A stretch of 64,000 nt of DNA from Cerioporus squamosus (taxonomy: Eukaryota; Basidiomycota; Agaricomycetes; Polyporales; Polyporaceae): contig JABYQS010000092.1 of assembly GCA_022592435.1 (NCBI GenBank), positions 1-64,000 of the forward strand, given 5' to 3'. The notes under the pieces are model-generated. The model was not told the DNA's origin and searched no databases. It was given only the letters and a program-made list of their open reading frames with translations. Of the stretch, positions 1 through 12,078 are shown piece after piece (within the stretch, counting starts at the first letter, position 1; each line of letters opens with the position of its first letter). The translations under genes and the position numbers were made by a program.

Positions 1-3000
1 CCCCGATTCCAGACGGTTTCCTCCTCATCCTCGACCTTGATGCGAATCTCCTCCGCTCTCTGCGCTACTTTCCCATCGTCCGCTGGCGGGGGTCAAAGGG
101 TCAGCTCGCGCAGACGCATTGGAGTACCAAACAGTCGGGCTTACTGTCTGTGTTCATCTTTTCATTCGCCGGCTGCTCGCGAGGGGTGGACTCAGAGGGC
201 GTCATTGCAGTATCAGATGGTGAGATACACGACGAGGAGTCGTCCTGGGTTCGGCACTGATATACTCGGGCCTACAGCATGTCATTCATCCAAACGCGGA
301 TCTTTGCGGCAAAGAGGCTGAGCACAAGTCCGCAGCATCCGGGTGAGAGGAATTTGATATCCTTACCGCGGCGTTTGGCACCTGTCATGGCGGTGACACG
401 AGTGCCGTAGTGCTTCCGCGAGGTCTCCGCGAGCATATCCTTTCCGGGGTGTCGTAACTCGCCGCTCGACCGCTCTTCAGGCAGCTTATGCAGGCGGCTT
501 CTGCGTAAGTGCTGCGTCACACGCTGATGCACCATGTAGACCTCGACGTGTTCGCACTTCGGCGCGATGGAGTACGGCAAATACAAGGGTCAAGTCAGCG
601 GCATCGTGCCTGTTTTATGCCGCCACGGATTCACGCTGCCTGGCGGGGTCGTCGCCCACGCATAGTCATCAGCGCATCCAACGAGGACCGGACTAACCAC
701 GGAGTGCAGAGAACAGACCGGCGCGGCGCGGTCGCCTCGCCTGCGATCCTCTCCACCTCCCCCTGCCCGCCTTCTGTCGCCCTTACAGGCTCGATCACTG
801 CGTTTCGCGACCTTCGACCTGCGACCAACCAAAATCGAGCATCCCTGCTTCTGATGCATCAGCACAATCGGTTTCCCCGAAGTCGAGACTCGACAAACAG
901 CATCCCACGGAAGAAGGATGTGCCTCTTGTTCCGCGCTCCGCTGTGCCAAGAATGGCACCATCCTCACTTCAAACGACCCTCGCCTGATATAGACCTCTT
1001 AGCATAACAGCTACAACGTCTGTGTTGATTCAACAAGGAATGGCAAGCCCCGGGATCGAGCCCCGGCTGTTGTTGTTGCATGCTTTTACAATCTCAACGC
1101 CAAAATTTTGCGCGACGCAGCATCAAGTCGTCATAATAACAACCGCCACCTGCATGCCCGCTGATTCGCCCCTGGAGACTCCCATGAGTTCACGACATGC
1201 GGCGAACCGGGGTCGACCGCCACCTTCAACATGAGATATTCAGCGCAAGATATGGGACAAGATATGGGAAACAATTCCTAAACCCAGCGACTTCAAACAC
1301 AGAAGCCTTCACCACGTGGACTTTCCCACCCCAAACTGATGCAGCATTTGTCAACCTCAAACCTGGTTCACTCTCGTGACCAGGAATATTGCCCAGTTCG
1401 CTTGTCCGATGTGCCCGAAGTCCATGTTCTCTAAGGAGATAGCGTTCCTAGCTCGCTAGCCGTACCACTCGAAACGGTAGCGGAGCCTTTGAGGGCGGTT
1501 ATGAACCTGAGCGCAGTGAACTGTATGGGAGCTCTGCCACAACGGCGAGAGTGACTGCTATTGCATGGTCGCTTGGAGAATTGTCGACTGCGACTTGCAA
1601 CACGGGGCTTTGATGTATTACGAGGACGGTGCACGTGGTATCCCGAGGATAAGACGGAGTTTACGCTGTTCAATGTGATGTGAGCGCTCGGAACATACCA
1701 GCGGGGATGACAACCGACGAAGACGTGATATCCGCCCAGCCTGACACAAGCGCGTTCGTACGGCCCATTGAAGATACGAAGGAGGAGGGGTGCTTCAGCA
1801 CCGCCCTCGCATGGCTCTGTAACCCGCTCATGGTGGCAAGACCACGACGAATTGCGGGTGAAATCACGATGGCGCTGCACCCTTATCTTCAAGCGCTCAC
1901 GTACGCCTGCAGAGCGGGCAAGAGAGATTATCAGATATCATTCGAAGCTTCCTAGCCATGAACGAGCGAGAAGAGGAGCTAGAATCCGCGCAGACGCCAC
2001 CGGACCACGCTGACTGGTCTTCGTAAGAAGCCGCGGTGCTCTCAAGTGAGCTGACATCAGGTACTGCAGATAACTCGACATGACAGACATGGATGATCAA
2101 AGAGGACGCTCACCTAATTCCTGACAAAAGCACGAAATGCTGTAGCGAGGATGGGTGTCCATCCGACTTGTTGGCAAAGATGAAAAGTACCGCACGACCG
2201 TGATTGGCGTCGGTTCGCGCGACAGCTCTGCGTGGAGGTGTATTGAGATCTTGCGGTGACCAGAGCGAGCCTGTGCGGGCAGCCGATTCCGTGCTCACCA
2301 TCTAAAGATAACACTTCGAGACCTGGAGGAACGAGCTTAACAAGCTTCGACGCAACGCCCTCGTCGGAAGCTTGGTGTTCTTCTTCGGCACGAGATGACT
2401 GCGGGCCTCGACGGACATTGCTTCAGCATCAGGTGCCCAACTTCAAAGACGAAGCTGAGCATAATCGACAGCTCACGGCAGCCGTGCAACACCATCGATG
2501 TCGGGTTTGTGCAGCCCTCGCGCCATTCCGCGGGACCCGTGCTGCGGAGCGTCAGCGTTGCCCGAGATCGCCACGTTCACTTCTGTTCACCTGTGTGGTG
2601 ATTACAGTTAGGGCCGGAAGATCGCTCACAACTACTCACAATTTGGAGTGATATCCAACCCATGTGCAGTTCTGAGAGGTTGTTGCATGAAACCCATGGG
2701 AGTTAGTTGTCGATCATGGTGGGAAGACAGAGCGTTCGTAGTAAGTACCTAGTAGGTAGGACTACCCGCTGAACTTAAGCATATCAGTAAGTACTAGTAA
2801 GTACGCGCTATGTAGTGACCAAAGTACTTGTGTAACCTGTGACACAGCACAGCCATGACTTTACACCACCACCCTGTCCCGCCGTACTTCAAGCCCCAGA
2901 CCTAATTTTGTGCGCTGTATTTCGACATGAATAGATGCCACGCATGCGCTGTGGTGTGTATGGTTGACGTTTGCTGTCTGTAGGCGGCCTGAGCGCTCTG

Positions 3001-4622
3001 ATGCCAACATCGAAACCACAACTTCAAGACGAGACGAGGCTGCTGAGGGCCAATATACTTTGTGCATCAGTACTTTCTACGTCTGATTCCGTTGCGTGTG
3101 CTGACTAGTACTGCACTCATAGCAAGTTAGCAATCCGACATATAATGCTGCGAGTTACGCCCGCAATCATGACATCTGTCGTTCCATGTTCCCGCGATAC
3201 AGTCGACATTCGCCCTCCGCCCTTTGCCTTTTGCAAGCGTCTTCTTGTTATCTGGGTCGTCAGTCACATGTGAGGCATCACTAAACTTGGGCTGCTGACT
3301 GACACTGCACTTCCTCTAGTGTCCTTTTCGCAAATTTGGAGGCCTGAAGACCGCGCAGCCGCATGGCAACTACCACCGGTAACTCTGTTGGTGGCAGCTG
3401 TCGCAGACTTCCTATCGGCGTAGGCCGGCTACTGCTCTTCGGCAGTTTTGTGTCGCTTCGAGCAAGCAATACGGCTTGAGTGAAGATTTTAGTGCGGATC
3501 CACCATGGCAATCGTCGGGACTCCATCATCGCCGTCGCTTCTGCGACGGAGGCTCGTCTTCTTGTTCCACGTTGCAGCGTCCGCCTTGAGCGGTGTACTT
3601 GAGCGTTTCCTTGACGCTCCACATGGTCCGATATCGAACGTTTCGAGACCGGTACGGCGTACTCGACATCGGAACAAACGACCGATCCTCTCTGATTAGC
3701 CCATCGCCGCCTCCATAATACCAGCTCGAAGTCCACCTGCTCCGTTGCAGCTCCAGAACACTTGGCTTGCAAAGTCAACATTCGCTGCTGCACGCAATAC
3801 GGTTCAGGTAAGCGGGTTGTCTAAAATTACGGCTGACAGACAGAAGTCACTGCAGGATCACGACATCTTCGAGCTCACTGTCGCCAAGTACCGCAATTTG
3901 CATCCCTGCTCGTTCTGTAGCACAGCACGGAGATCATCTCGTCCTCATCTCGCCGACATCATGATAAAGGCCAGAGCTACTCCATACCAACCCGATGCCC
4001 GGACGCCTCTCCAGTTGTTGATTCCGTCCATCGTGGGTGTCGCATAGACTACGAAGGCAACGACAGCGTGCGCCCTCCTCAACCTCGCGGAGGACCGCAC
4101 GGCGCTTGAAGGGACACTCTCGGTGCGTCCCGTATGCCTCCTCCACGCGTTATCATTCCCACCGTCAGATCCTCCTAGCTGTGACTGCTCTATGCGATGG
4201 ACTGCATCTTCGGGGTAGAAGCAGTAATAGGCGTATACCCTCCGCTCAGACGATAGGCAGGGGTCCGGAGTTTCAGTACTCTCAAACCGCGCTCAGAGCA
4301 TCTCCGTCTCTTCGAGCGCAGCACGAGCCTGCTTCCCGGGAGAAGCGTGAGAGTGGAGAAGGGCAGTGTTACCACTCGACGTCTGGGCCTCTATGCACTT
4401 CGCGGTTTAGTCGCTCGGATGCTCGAGCTTGCTCGATAGGGGCCCGGGCTGCCACACGCAGCATGACATTGGTCAAGAGCAGCGGTGTTGTGTGATGTGC
4501 AGTGCTGGCCGGGTCCCTACTCTGACATTGGGGCGTATATACGCGATCACACGGACAAGACTACAGTGGTACTCTAGTCACTAGACTGTTTTCTGCGACC
4601 TCGGACTCGACCCTATGCTACT
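1..4622. other. Gene-poor region, no supportable gene
   Basis: Both strands were read for conserved motifs, splice-joined reading frames and similarity to other genes in the window. Open frames of 60-170 codons exist, but none shows a recognisable domain, a consistent exon chain or a paralogue elsewhere here. The only recognisable element is the rRNA fragment at 2755-2791. The region could be decayed transposon or gene remnants; I cannot tell which. Confidence 0.5.
2755..2791 (+). rRNA. 37-bp fragment of the 5' end of LSU (28S) rRNA
   Basis: The stretch contains the core ACCCGCTGAACTTAAGC, which is the universal fungal LR0R primer site at the start of the large-subunit rRNA gene. From memory of the fungal LSU sequence, positions 2755-2786 match without a mismatch and the next five bases match except one (G for A at 2787). 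Similarity stops abruptly on both sides: upstream is CCTAGTA and downstream GTACTAGTAAGTAC, not the expected rDNA. The motif AGTAAGTAC occurs on both sides (about 2740 and again twice after the fragment). No ITS or further LSU sequence follows, so this is an isolated insertion and not an rDNA unit. Confidence 0.88.
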
Positions 4623-6300
4623 TCATATCATACATGTTCCGCGCCCGCCAAATGAGACATATTCAGATAGAATCACGGATACCACGTCACCTGGAGCTTT
4701 CGTACTAGTATCCCGAGACGCTGATGCAGCAACAGCCAAGATCCACGCACCCATATCATAGCCCCACGCCCACGGTCGGATGATGAGCACTACGAGGCTT
4801 TCGACTGATTGTGCGAACGGCTCAGATGCGAGCAATGGTGCCATAATGTTACAGAAAGCCTCGCAGGCAGATTCGTCGTAGGGCATTGGGCTTACCGGGA
4901 CCATCCTTCTATCCTCCGACGCGTAGCCACCGCCGATGCAGAGTTTCCTCCGACCTGTATCTCCTGCCCGTGCATTCACGAAGAACCGTTTGTCATACGC
5001 CCAATCCCAGGTGATGGTTATATGTTTGAGTGTACGCAGCGACTGCCGACCCTCTGGCGACGCCATGAACGGGATCAAGTAGAGCCTGGCATCGCAGCCG
5101 ATCATCTCGAAGGAACAAAGACGCCTCAACTTGGACCACGCTTCGTACAGCGTGGCGGCGTCCGCTTTTATGTCCGTAGAGCTGGACTTCAACCCTGGAA
5201 GCATGAGAGAACAGGTCGACCGTTTGCAGGAGCTGCCTATCATACCTCTCCAACTGATCCTGCCAGTGATGGTCCTTGTCGTCTACGTAACGTTCAGCGA
5301 TATACCACTCCTGTCCTCGCGTCCCGCGGATCTCAACGGAGCAGTTCCAGGAGGTACCGCGGAAGCGCACGCTCTCTGTGACGCACGCCCCGAGCACAGC
5401 GACCTTGACATTCGGGGGCCAGGAACGTGCCGTCTCCAGGGGCAATAGACAAGTAGAGCGAGGTGGTCGGAGAAAGACAAGAAGGTGGAAATGGATTCGG
5501 GGGTGCCTTCTATACGCAGATGCCGAAGTCCGTTCAAGCGAACCACACGGTCAGTGTTATCGCCGTCGTAGGCAGAGGCGATGATTCCTTGGAGAGCGGT
5601 GTCTGGAGATCGGGACACTTTTCGAGTGCTTGGAAGAGGCTGTCGAGAGTGCGCGATTGAGACTCGCCACAACACCAGCGTTGCCAGCCGCACTTCGTAC
5701 GCGTAAGATGTCGCAATGAGTGGAATGGGCCGTTTCCCGCAAAATGGTACCCGGGAATGGCAAGCGCGCGGAGTCGAGGCACGACGATAGAGTCGATATG
5801 TGGGTACGCTATTCGATAATTGGAATCAGAATATCTCCCATCAACGTGCGCATATGTGATGGTCAGTCGTACAAGACAAGGAAGCCTTGCACGGATTAGA
5901 CGATTGATTCCAGGGCCGTGGGCATGGGGCCATTTTTAAGACACGGCGAGCGTTGTTATTCTGCATCGATGCGGGAAGAGGAAGTCGATAACCCTATCAT
6001 CGGGGCATGTGATGTAGAGTTCGAGAGGTAGATCTCCTGACCGTACAACCGCAAACTGGAACCTCCTCCATGCGTCTGCGTCGAGCAAGATCGAGTTGTA
6101 GCTCTAAAAGTCCCAACTCGAGCCTTCGATGAGGTCCGCCCAGAATTGCGGAGTGCGAAGGATCTGAATGTTCTTCCAACGTCGACAAACTGCCTAAGAT
6201 GTTGCGCACCATGTCGAAGTGCGTCAACGTAGGACGAATGTGTGAGAAGATGTGCATGAGAGCTCGGAGGGAGTCGCTGCATGATGGTTTGAAGAGAGGT
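4623..6300 (-). pseudogene. Decayed F-box/LRR-like gene
   Basis: Read on the minus strand in several frames, this is a degraded paralogue of the F-box gene at 12079-13810. Near 6270-6230 the F-box core is still visible (IFSHIRPT against IFSHIHPT). After a frame change near 6200 follows CRRWKNIQILRTPQFWADL against CRYWNAVLLRTSVFWADL. An in-frame TAG lies at 6106-6104. Later blocks match in order: PRLRALAIPGYHFA (about 5775), a middle block near 5600-5450, and IPFMASPEGRQSLRTLKH with CEAFCNIMAPLL near the 3' end. At least four frame changes plus the stop are needed to follow the homology, and the probable start region is also disrupted. F-box proteins normally bind Skp1 and recruit substrates to SCF ubiquitin ligases; this copy should not make a full product. 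Confidence 0.8.
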
Positions 6301-6523
6301 GTAATCAGATCGAGAAGTCGCTGCGATCAACTCTGATCAACTTGACGGTATTGTGGAAGAACGGGCCGTACCAGGAGGAGCAACCTGGCGGACCGTTCTT
6401 CACAGGTAGTCCGACTCCCAGATAGGGTCGTACATGCATATGATCTATAGTACGAAGACAAGGAAGACGTGGCAAATAATATATGGACGCACTAGCAAGC
6501 CGCAGAAGGACGCTCAGCACCAT

Positions 6524-8747
6524 CTACAACGAGAAAATCCTGAGGGAAGCGAAGTCAGCCACGACCACGCGGACCCGTCGCTAGAGATGACAGAACACTC
6601 ACTCTTCATGAAGATGGAAACCTCCCACCAGGTCAGACAGCCCTTCCTCATTGACAGCCCCGATGGCTTCCCGGACAGAATCACCAAGACTGGAGGGTCC
6701 GCACACTCCGACAAACACGCCCCTGCGTGCCGTGCCGTGCTGCGTCGAGCCGATGAGTACGCTGTAGACGTCTGGTCTCCCAGGCGCGAGGGAAAGCCCG
6801 GTCGGGAGCTTCAAGTCATCAAACGAATGGTGCACCGTCACTGCGCGGGTGTAGAATACGGAGATGCTGAGAGCGACTCCAGCGGACTTGCTTTCCGCGA
6901 GGAGTGTGGATAAGAGGGGGAAGATGGGTCGTACGCAGTCTGCGCGGAGTTGTTAGACGAATCAGCCGCTACAGGTAACGCGGGCCGCGTACCTGGGTGG
7001 TGGACAGACCAGACAAGGTCCACATAGCAGACATTGCCCAGTCCACTCTTCGCCTGCTCGAGCAGCTCCTGGACTCCAGACAGCCCATACGATATCCCAC
7101 TCCCTCCCGCGAAGAAGACGGCGCCGAAGAAGCTGCTCGGGATGGTGTACCCTGGTCCGCCTAACTCCGAATGACCAACATGAGCGCAATCACAGCGGGA
7201 ACAAAAGACTAGGCAACGCACCGTACGGCCCTTCAACCAAGACCTTGACATCACTTCCTCCCAGCGCACCTCTCCTGTTCTCTACCGCAATACGGTACAA
7301 CCTTCGCGTCCACCGACCAGTGTTCTTGCACAGCAAAACGACCCCCTCCTGTATTGTTCCCTCGCTCGCGGACGCGATCGTATACGGATGCGCCTCCGCC
7401 CATCCGTAGAGCCCCAACCCGGACGAGAGCACCCGAAGACGGACGTGCTGGCCAGCGCGCCAGCCGCTGTTGAGCTTCGGTATGTAGACTTGGGTCATGT
7501 GCAGCTCGGGGAGGCAGGTGAGCGTCGCGAAGCAGAGGCGGGATTTCAGGACGCGCAGGATGCGGTCGACGCCGTAGAACACTGCGCCGGCGATCACGTA
7601 TGGCACCGCCGCGTTCATATGGAGACAGACCTGCGAACGCCCCCCGAAGCTGTCACTGTTTGCACGCGAATGAGAAGGAAGAAGCGAACGTACCGTGACG
7701 AGGAAGAAGATCGATGCAAAGAAGTGGGTCGAGATGAACAAGTTGTACAGCCTTCGCCTGAACATGTCAAGCGAGAAGAGGAAGAGGATGTCCAGCAATA
7801 TGAGAGAGACTAGTCCCCAGGCGATGTCGGTTTCCGCGATGACATGAGTCCATTTGCCCTGCAGTGTGAGCTTGTAGACTTCGCCAAATCAGTCTCGACT
7901 GGAAGCACCCAGCACAGAGCGATCGCAACTCACTGAAACCTATAGCATGGACGTTTGCAGCGAGAACAAGGAGCCGTCCCGCGAAGCGATGCAAGTAATT
8001 GATCTGTTCGAAGAATAAAGGGATACTACTGAATCAAGCTATCCAGCAGTCAGACGTTTCCATGAAGGACGCACCTTATCGTACGCCGTCCCAAGCATCA
8101 CACCCAGAACATTGTTCTTCGTCGCCAGCAGATACACGACCGGGATCTGCGAGATGGCGACATACGCCGCACGAACCGGATTTGTCCAAATGCTCGTCCG
8201 GTACAGCGCAGCGAACAGCAATAGCGAAAAGTACAGCACACAGATGATCACTCCGCCAAGATGGATGCGCCCCAAGATGGGCAGGCGGAGGACGTGCGTG
8301 GTACGCGGGAAGACCGCCTGCCATGCGCGGACGTGCGGTGGGGCGCGGGTGAATTCCGGTTTCTCGTTCTCGGTCTCGCTGCTGTGCGTGGTGGTCGTGG
8401 ATTGTGGGACGAGAGTGCGCCTCGAAGACACGGATTGTCCGTCGGATTGCGAGGTTGGGGATGATGTGTGTCCTGGCAAAGACGCATGGGTCCGTCAGCC
8501 TCGGGTAATTCGTGGGGGAAATGTCCGACGTACGCAAGAGCAAGCCTTGCCTCCACCCTCCACCCCGGCCGAAGCAAGCGAGAATCCGGGGTAAGGTCAG
8601 AAGGAACAACAGCCCGACGACGCATATCAACAAGATGTCAACCCAGAATACGACAGCCGCGTTGAGAGGTCCCGGGCCCGCACGTGCTTCCAAGGCAGTC
8701 GAACGCACAGCGGGCACGCCTCTCGCATTGTCGAAGGTGGTTTTCAT
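6524..8747 (-). CDS. Ferric reductase-like transmembrane oxidoreductase (copy 1)
   Basis: Predicted complement join 6524..6539, 6603..6939, 6993..7160, 7222..7630, 7694..7878, 7934..8003, 8075..8472, 8534..8747 (598 aa); all junctions keep phase, with good GT..AG signals. The family moves electrons from NADPH via FAD and two haems across the plasma membrane to reduce ferric or cupric ions before uptake. Visible signs: an N-terminal membrane helix (FWVDILLICVVGLLFLL); further hydrophobic segments; haem-ligand histidines in LHRFAGR and ANVHAIG; the FAD motif HPYTIAS; the NADPH-binding blocks VEGPYG and AGGSGIS; and a C-terminal GVCGPSSLG followed by HEE. It is intact, unlike its paralogue at 40.5 kb. 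The start ATG at 8747 was chosen because it lies just before the first membrane helix; an upstream in-frame ATG exists. The protein ends IFSL where copy 2 ends AFGW. Confidence 0.9.
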
Positions 8748-9240
8748 ACGTGGCGGAGACTCTCGGCGGCAATAGGCACAGTGTGGAAAGCGAAGACGAA
8801 GGCGACCAGCGCGATATAAGGGTGACGGAAGATAATGCTGCGGGCTGGCGGGAGGACCAGCACCTCGATTCCGCCCAGAGGCTGACTTCATGAGTCGCAC
8901 ATCCGGATCCGATCACAATCCTTGGGCCCATGAATCCTTCTAAGTTCTCACTCGAAGGCTGCGCATATGTCAAGCTGTCCGGTAGCTGGAGGCTGGCTAA
9001 TGATATGCAAGTAGCGGATGCAGTGCATATTTTTGAGATCGCGGGACACACCTCCTATGATGATGTCATCCCGACATTGAACAGCTACGTAGCGTAAGAC
9101 AAGGGCAGGGCCAGAACCGTACGGTTTACCTCTTTAACTTCTATATTCAACTAGTCGAGTCGTAATAGTCTATGTCTGTCGGCGGGAAGGGAAAGGTAGG
9201 AAGAGATAAATAGTGTGCACGATAGCAAGCGTCCAGGTCT
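8748..9240. other. Intergenic, ferric reductase 1 promoter side
   Basis: This 0.49-kb stretch lies upstream of the ferric reductase and downstream of the NADH dehydrogenase stop, both on the minus strand. It should hold the reductase promoter and the dehydrogenase 3' UTR. I saw no convincing TATA box or further coding signal. Confidence 0.5.
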
Positions 9241-11532
9241 TCACTCGCGTGAGACGTCCCTGTAAAAATGCACGCGTCAGAACAGGTCACGGAAATGTTT
9301 CTTCCGCACTTACCGCCCGAAGAGCTTGACCTTGATCCAATCGGTCGCGACGAGAGTACGGTTACGGAGGGAGAAGAGGGTGGTGAGGTAAGCGCTGCGC
9401 CAGAAGAGGAACGTCGCGACACCACCAGTGGCAAGCTGCGGGACAAAGTTATTGCTTGATTCCCGAAGCATCGAATGGTGTACTCACGTTGCCGTTGAAG
9501 AAGGGAAGATCGGCAATAGCCCTGTCCGAACCGATATACGCGAGAGAGCCCTGGTGCGAGTACTTGAAGGGACGGATCTTCTCGAGCTTCGCGAGCCGCT
9601 TCTCGATGTGGGCACGCTCCTCCTTCGCCTCGGCCTCCGGTGCAGTCTGCAACTCCTTGAGGCGTGCCTGGAGCTCGTCCTTCTTGGCGATCTGCTGAAG
9701 GACGCGCGCAAGGTACGCGCCCTCTTGGGAGGCAACTTGCGCGGTGGGTGCGTATGAAGTGGCTGTGCAGTCGCCAATGGCGAAGATGCTGTCGCTTGCA
9801 CCAACCATGCGCAGGCACTCTGAGTTGACAAGTTAGCTGCATTCTTGAAGCGCTGGATGATAGACACCAACCATCAACAGTAATACCGCGCCTATTGGTC
9901 TGTTCCTGAGGGAACTTGGCCATGAGATCGCGGGTGACCTTGCGGAGCGTGTTGCCTGCGGCCCAGACGACGAGGCCGCAAGGCACCTCCACGATGCTCT
10001 TGTCCGGCATCTGCAGAACGACGCTCTTCTCCTTGACTTCCTTGACCATGGTCTTCGTGAGGATGTCAATCTTGGCCTCCTTGAACGTCGACTCGGTGTA
10101 GTCGATCAGCTGCTTGCTGAACATGGGCAGCACGGAAGGCAACGCCTCCACGAGCGTGATGCGAACACTCTCAGAAAGCTCCGGGTACCATGAACGCAGG
10201 TCTTCCTCGAGGAAGTCGTGAAGTTCACCGCTGACGAGTCGTTAGTGTTCGTGATCTCTCTCGGATGTGGCCCAGCCAGAGGACGTACCTCAGCTCGACA
10301 CCGGTAGGACCACCACCAACTACAACCATGTGCAGTAGCCTCTTGATCTCCTCCGGCGTTTGTCCAGGGAATGCGGCGGACTCTAAACCTGACAACTACT
10401 TGGTGAGCGAACGCGAGCGTGGTGCATATGACGTCATATGCGTACAGTCCATGAAGTGCCGTTGCATCTTCTCCGCGTCTTCAAGCTCCTTCATAAAGCA
10501 CGCATGTTCTCGTACTCCAGGAATGTTGAAGGTCTGCACCTCAGCGCCGACCGCGAACACGAGGTAGTCAAAGGGTATCGTCGTGTTGGAGACTGCACCT
10601 TGAATCTCCGAGGTATCTGAGACGTAATCAATGAGCAGAAGCGAGAGTACACATTCCAGACGACACACCTGCAAACGTCACGGTCTTCTTAATAGGCTGA
10701 GGAGCGAACAGTCAGCATGCAAGACGATCAACAGCACATTATAAAGCGCATACATCGACATCTGTTGCGGAAGCTTCGATGACGGTAACCTGGCGCTTTT
10801 TGTGGCGCGTCACATAACGCGTCGCTGGCAACAAGTGAGCATCTGGGAGGACGTTGTGCATTGAAAACTCACGTTGGATAATCGAACGAGGATTAAGGGT
10901 GCCAACCGCGACACTTGGCAGAAGCGGGGTGAAGAGGAAGTAGTTCTTGGGGCTGACAACAATCTGTGCAGACGGTCGGACCTCTGACGCATCTCCCGTA
11001 GTAACCCGAGTACTCACCACATTGTAATCTTCCGTGTCAAGGGAGTTCAGTAGACTCGTTGCACCCCAACCGCTCCCACAAATGACGAGTGTCTTCTTCG
11101 AAGGGTCGTGAGGGAGCTGAGGACCTGGCGTCCTGTCCTTCTGCGCGAAGTAGTAGAACGCAGTACCGGTCGCGACAGTTACAAGCGTAACTGTTCCCGT
11201 AGCCTGGAGGAAGCGCTTCCAAATGGATGATTTGTATTGCGGAGGGGGCTAAACGTTCCCAAGCCCGCGAGACACGACGAGGCAAAAAGTCAATCAAAGA
11301 TGGACGCGTTCGAGGCAGCGAAAGAGAACATAGTACCGCAGATGCGCCCTCCGACCCTGTTCCCGTGGACAACAGCCTCCTTGTAGGCTGGAAACGCGGA
11401 AGCACGGATGGCCGAGGCTTGACCAGGCTTCGGCCGAGAACGCGCACTGAAGAGGTATGAGAACTTCCGTCTGCCTTCCGCGTCGCGGGTCACGATGTCG
11501 TGCACGGTGCGCTCACCTCGTGAAGCTTGCAT
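9241..11532 (-). CDS. Alternative (type II) NADH dehydrogenase, mitochondrial
   Basis: Predicted complement join of 12 exons: 9241..9259, 9314..9435, 9488..9819, 9872..10230, 10289..10388, 10446..10616, 10669..10696, 10754..10824, 10873..10963, 11018..11248, 11337..11446, 11517..11532 (549 aa, every phase consistent). Type II enzymes oxidise NADH and pass electrons to ubiquinone without pumping protons. The start is an Arg/Ser-rich mitochondrial presequence, then one membrane helix ([17 protein letters not shown]). The first Rossmann motif is [10 protein letters not shown], followed by [14 protein letters not shown]; the second is [15 protein letters not shown]. Then come [17 protein letters not shown] and a C-terminal membrane anchor ending KLFGRDVSRE, typical of fungal NDE/NDI proteins. 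No EF-hand insert is visible. The helix after the presequence suggests an external, intermembrane-space-facing enzyme, but internal versus external is not settled by sequence alone. Confidence 0.95.
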
Positions 11533-12078
11533 GACCGTGGACAGAGGAGGAGGACAACACCTGCGCGTCGTCGAGATCGGGGATGGCGGTGAGGAAGAAA
11601 AGTTTGTCGCCGGCGCTGGTAGCGAGCTCGATGATGACGCTCTTGCGGCTTTTAACGGTGCTCGTTGACGCGACTTCTGCCGGCGTCGGAGAGGACTGCT
11701 AATTTGGGCGTTAATGACACTTACCGAAAAAGGGACTTAATCAGTTAATATCTTGAAGGTTGAAGGACTTGTCCACTTACTGTAATTCTGAAACAGAAAA
11801 CAAATATCAATAAGCCAGTGCTTGTAGGGCGCCTACTATAGCTGAGGTAACTTAGTACTACTTCAAGACTGAGCTTGAACGGTACTCAACCTTCGTTTTG
11901 TGTACCACGAGTACCTATAATAGGTTTCACTCGAGACATCATCATTAATGGTGTATCTTCCAGAAGTGAGTAGAGTACAGCTTGTACCCGGAGTCGCGAG
12001 GAATTTGCTGAACACATCACTAGTAGGGTCGCGGCATGAACCATACCCCCGTCGCGATATGGAGTCGTCCAGCTGGGG
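11533..12078. other. Divergent intergenic region (NADH dehydrogenase / F-box)
   Basis: The 0.55 kb between the NADH dehydrogenase start (minus strand) and the F-box start (plus strand) should contain both promoters. The first 160 bp next to the dehydrogenase could be its 5' UTR. I found no named motif with confidence. Confidence 0.45.

Noticed and set aside
1040..1085. tRNA-like T-arm (CCGGG, loop ATCGAGC, CCCGG) with partly pairing flanks
   Set aside because: The spacing to a matching 5' acceptor strand is about 13 bases too short for D- and anticodon arms, and no anticodon stem is present.
1..4500. Several open frames of 130-170 codons
   Set aside because: No motif, no coherent exon chain, no paralogue; frames overlap on both strands as expected by chance in GC-rich DNA.
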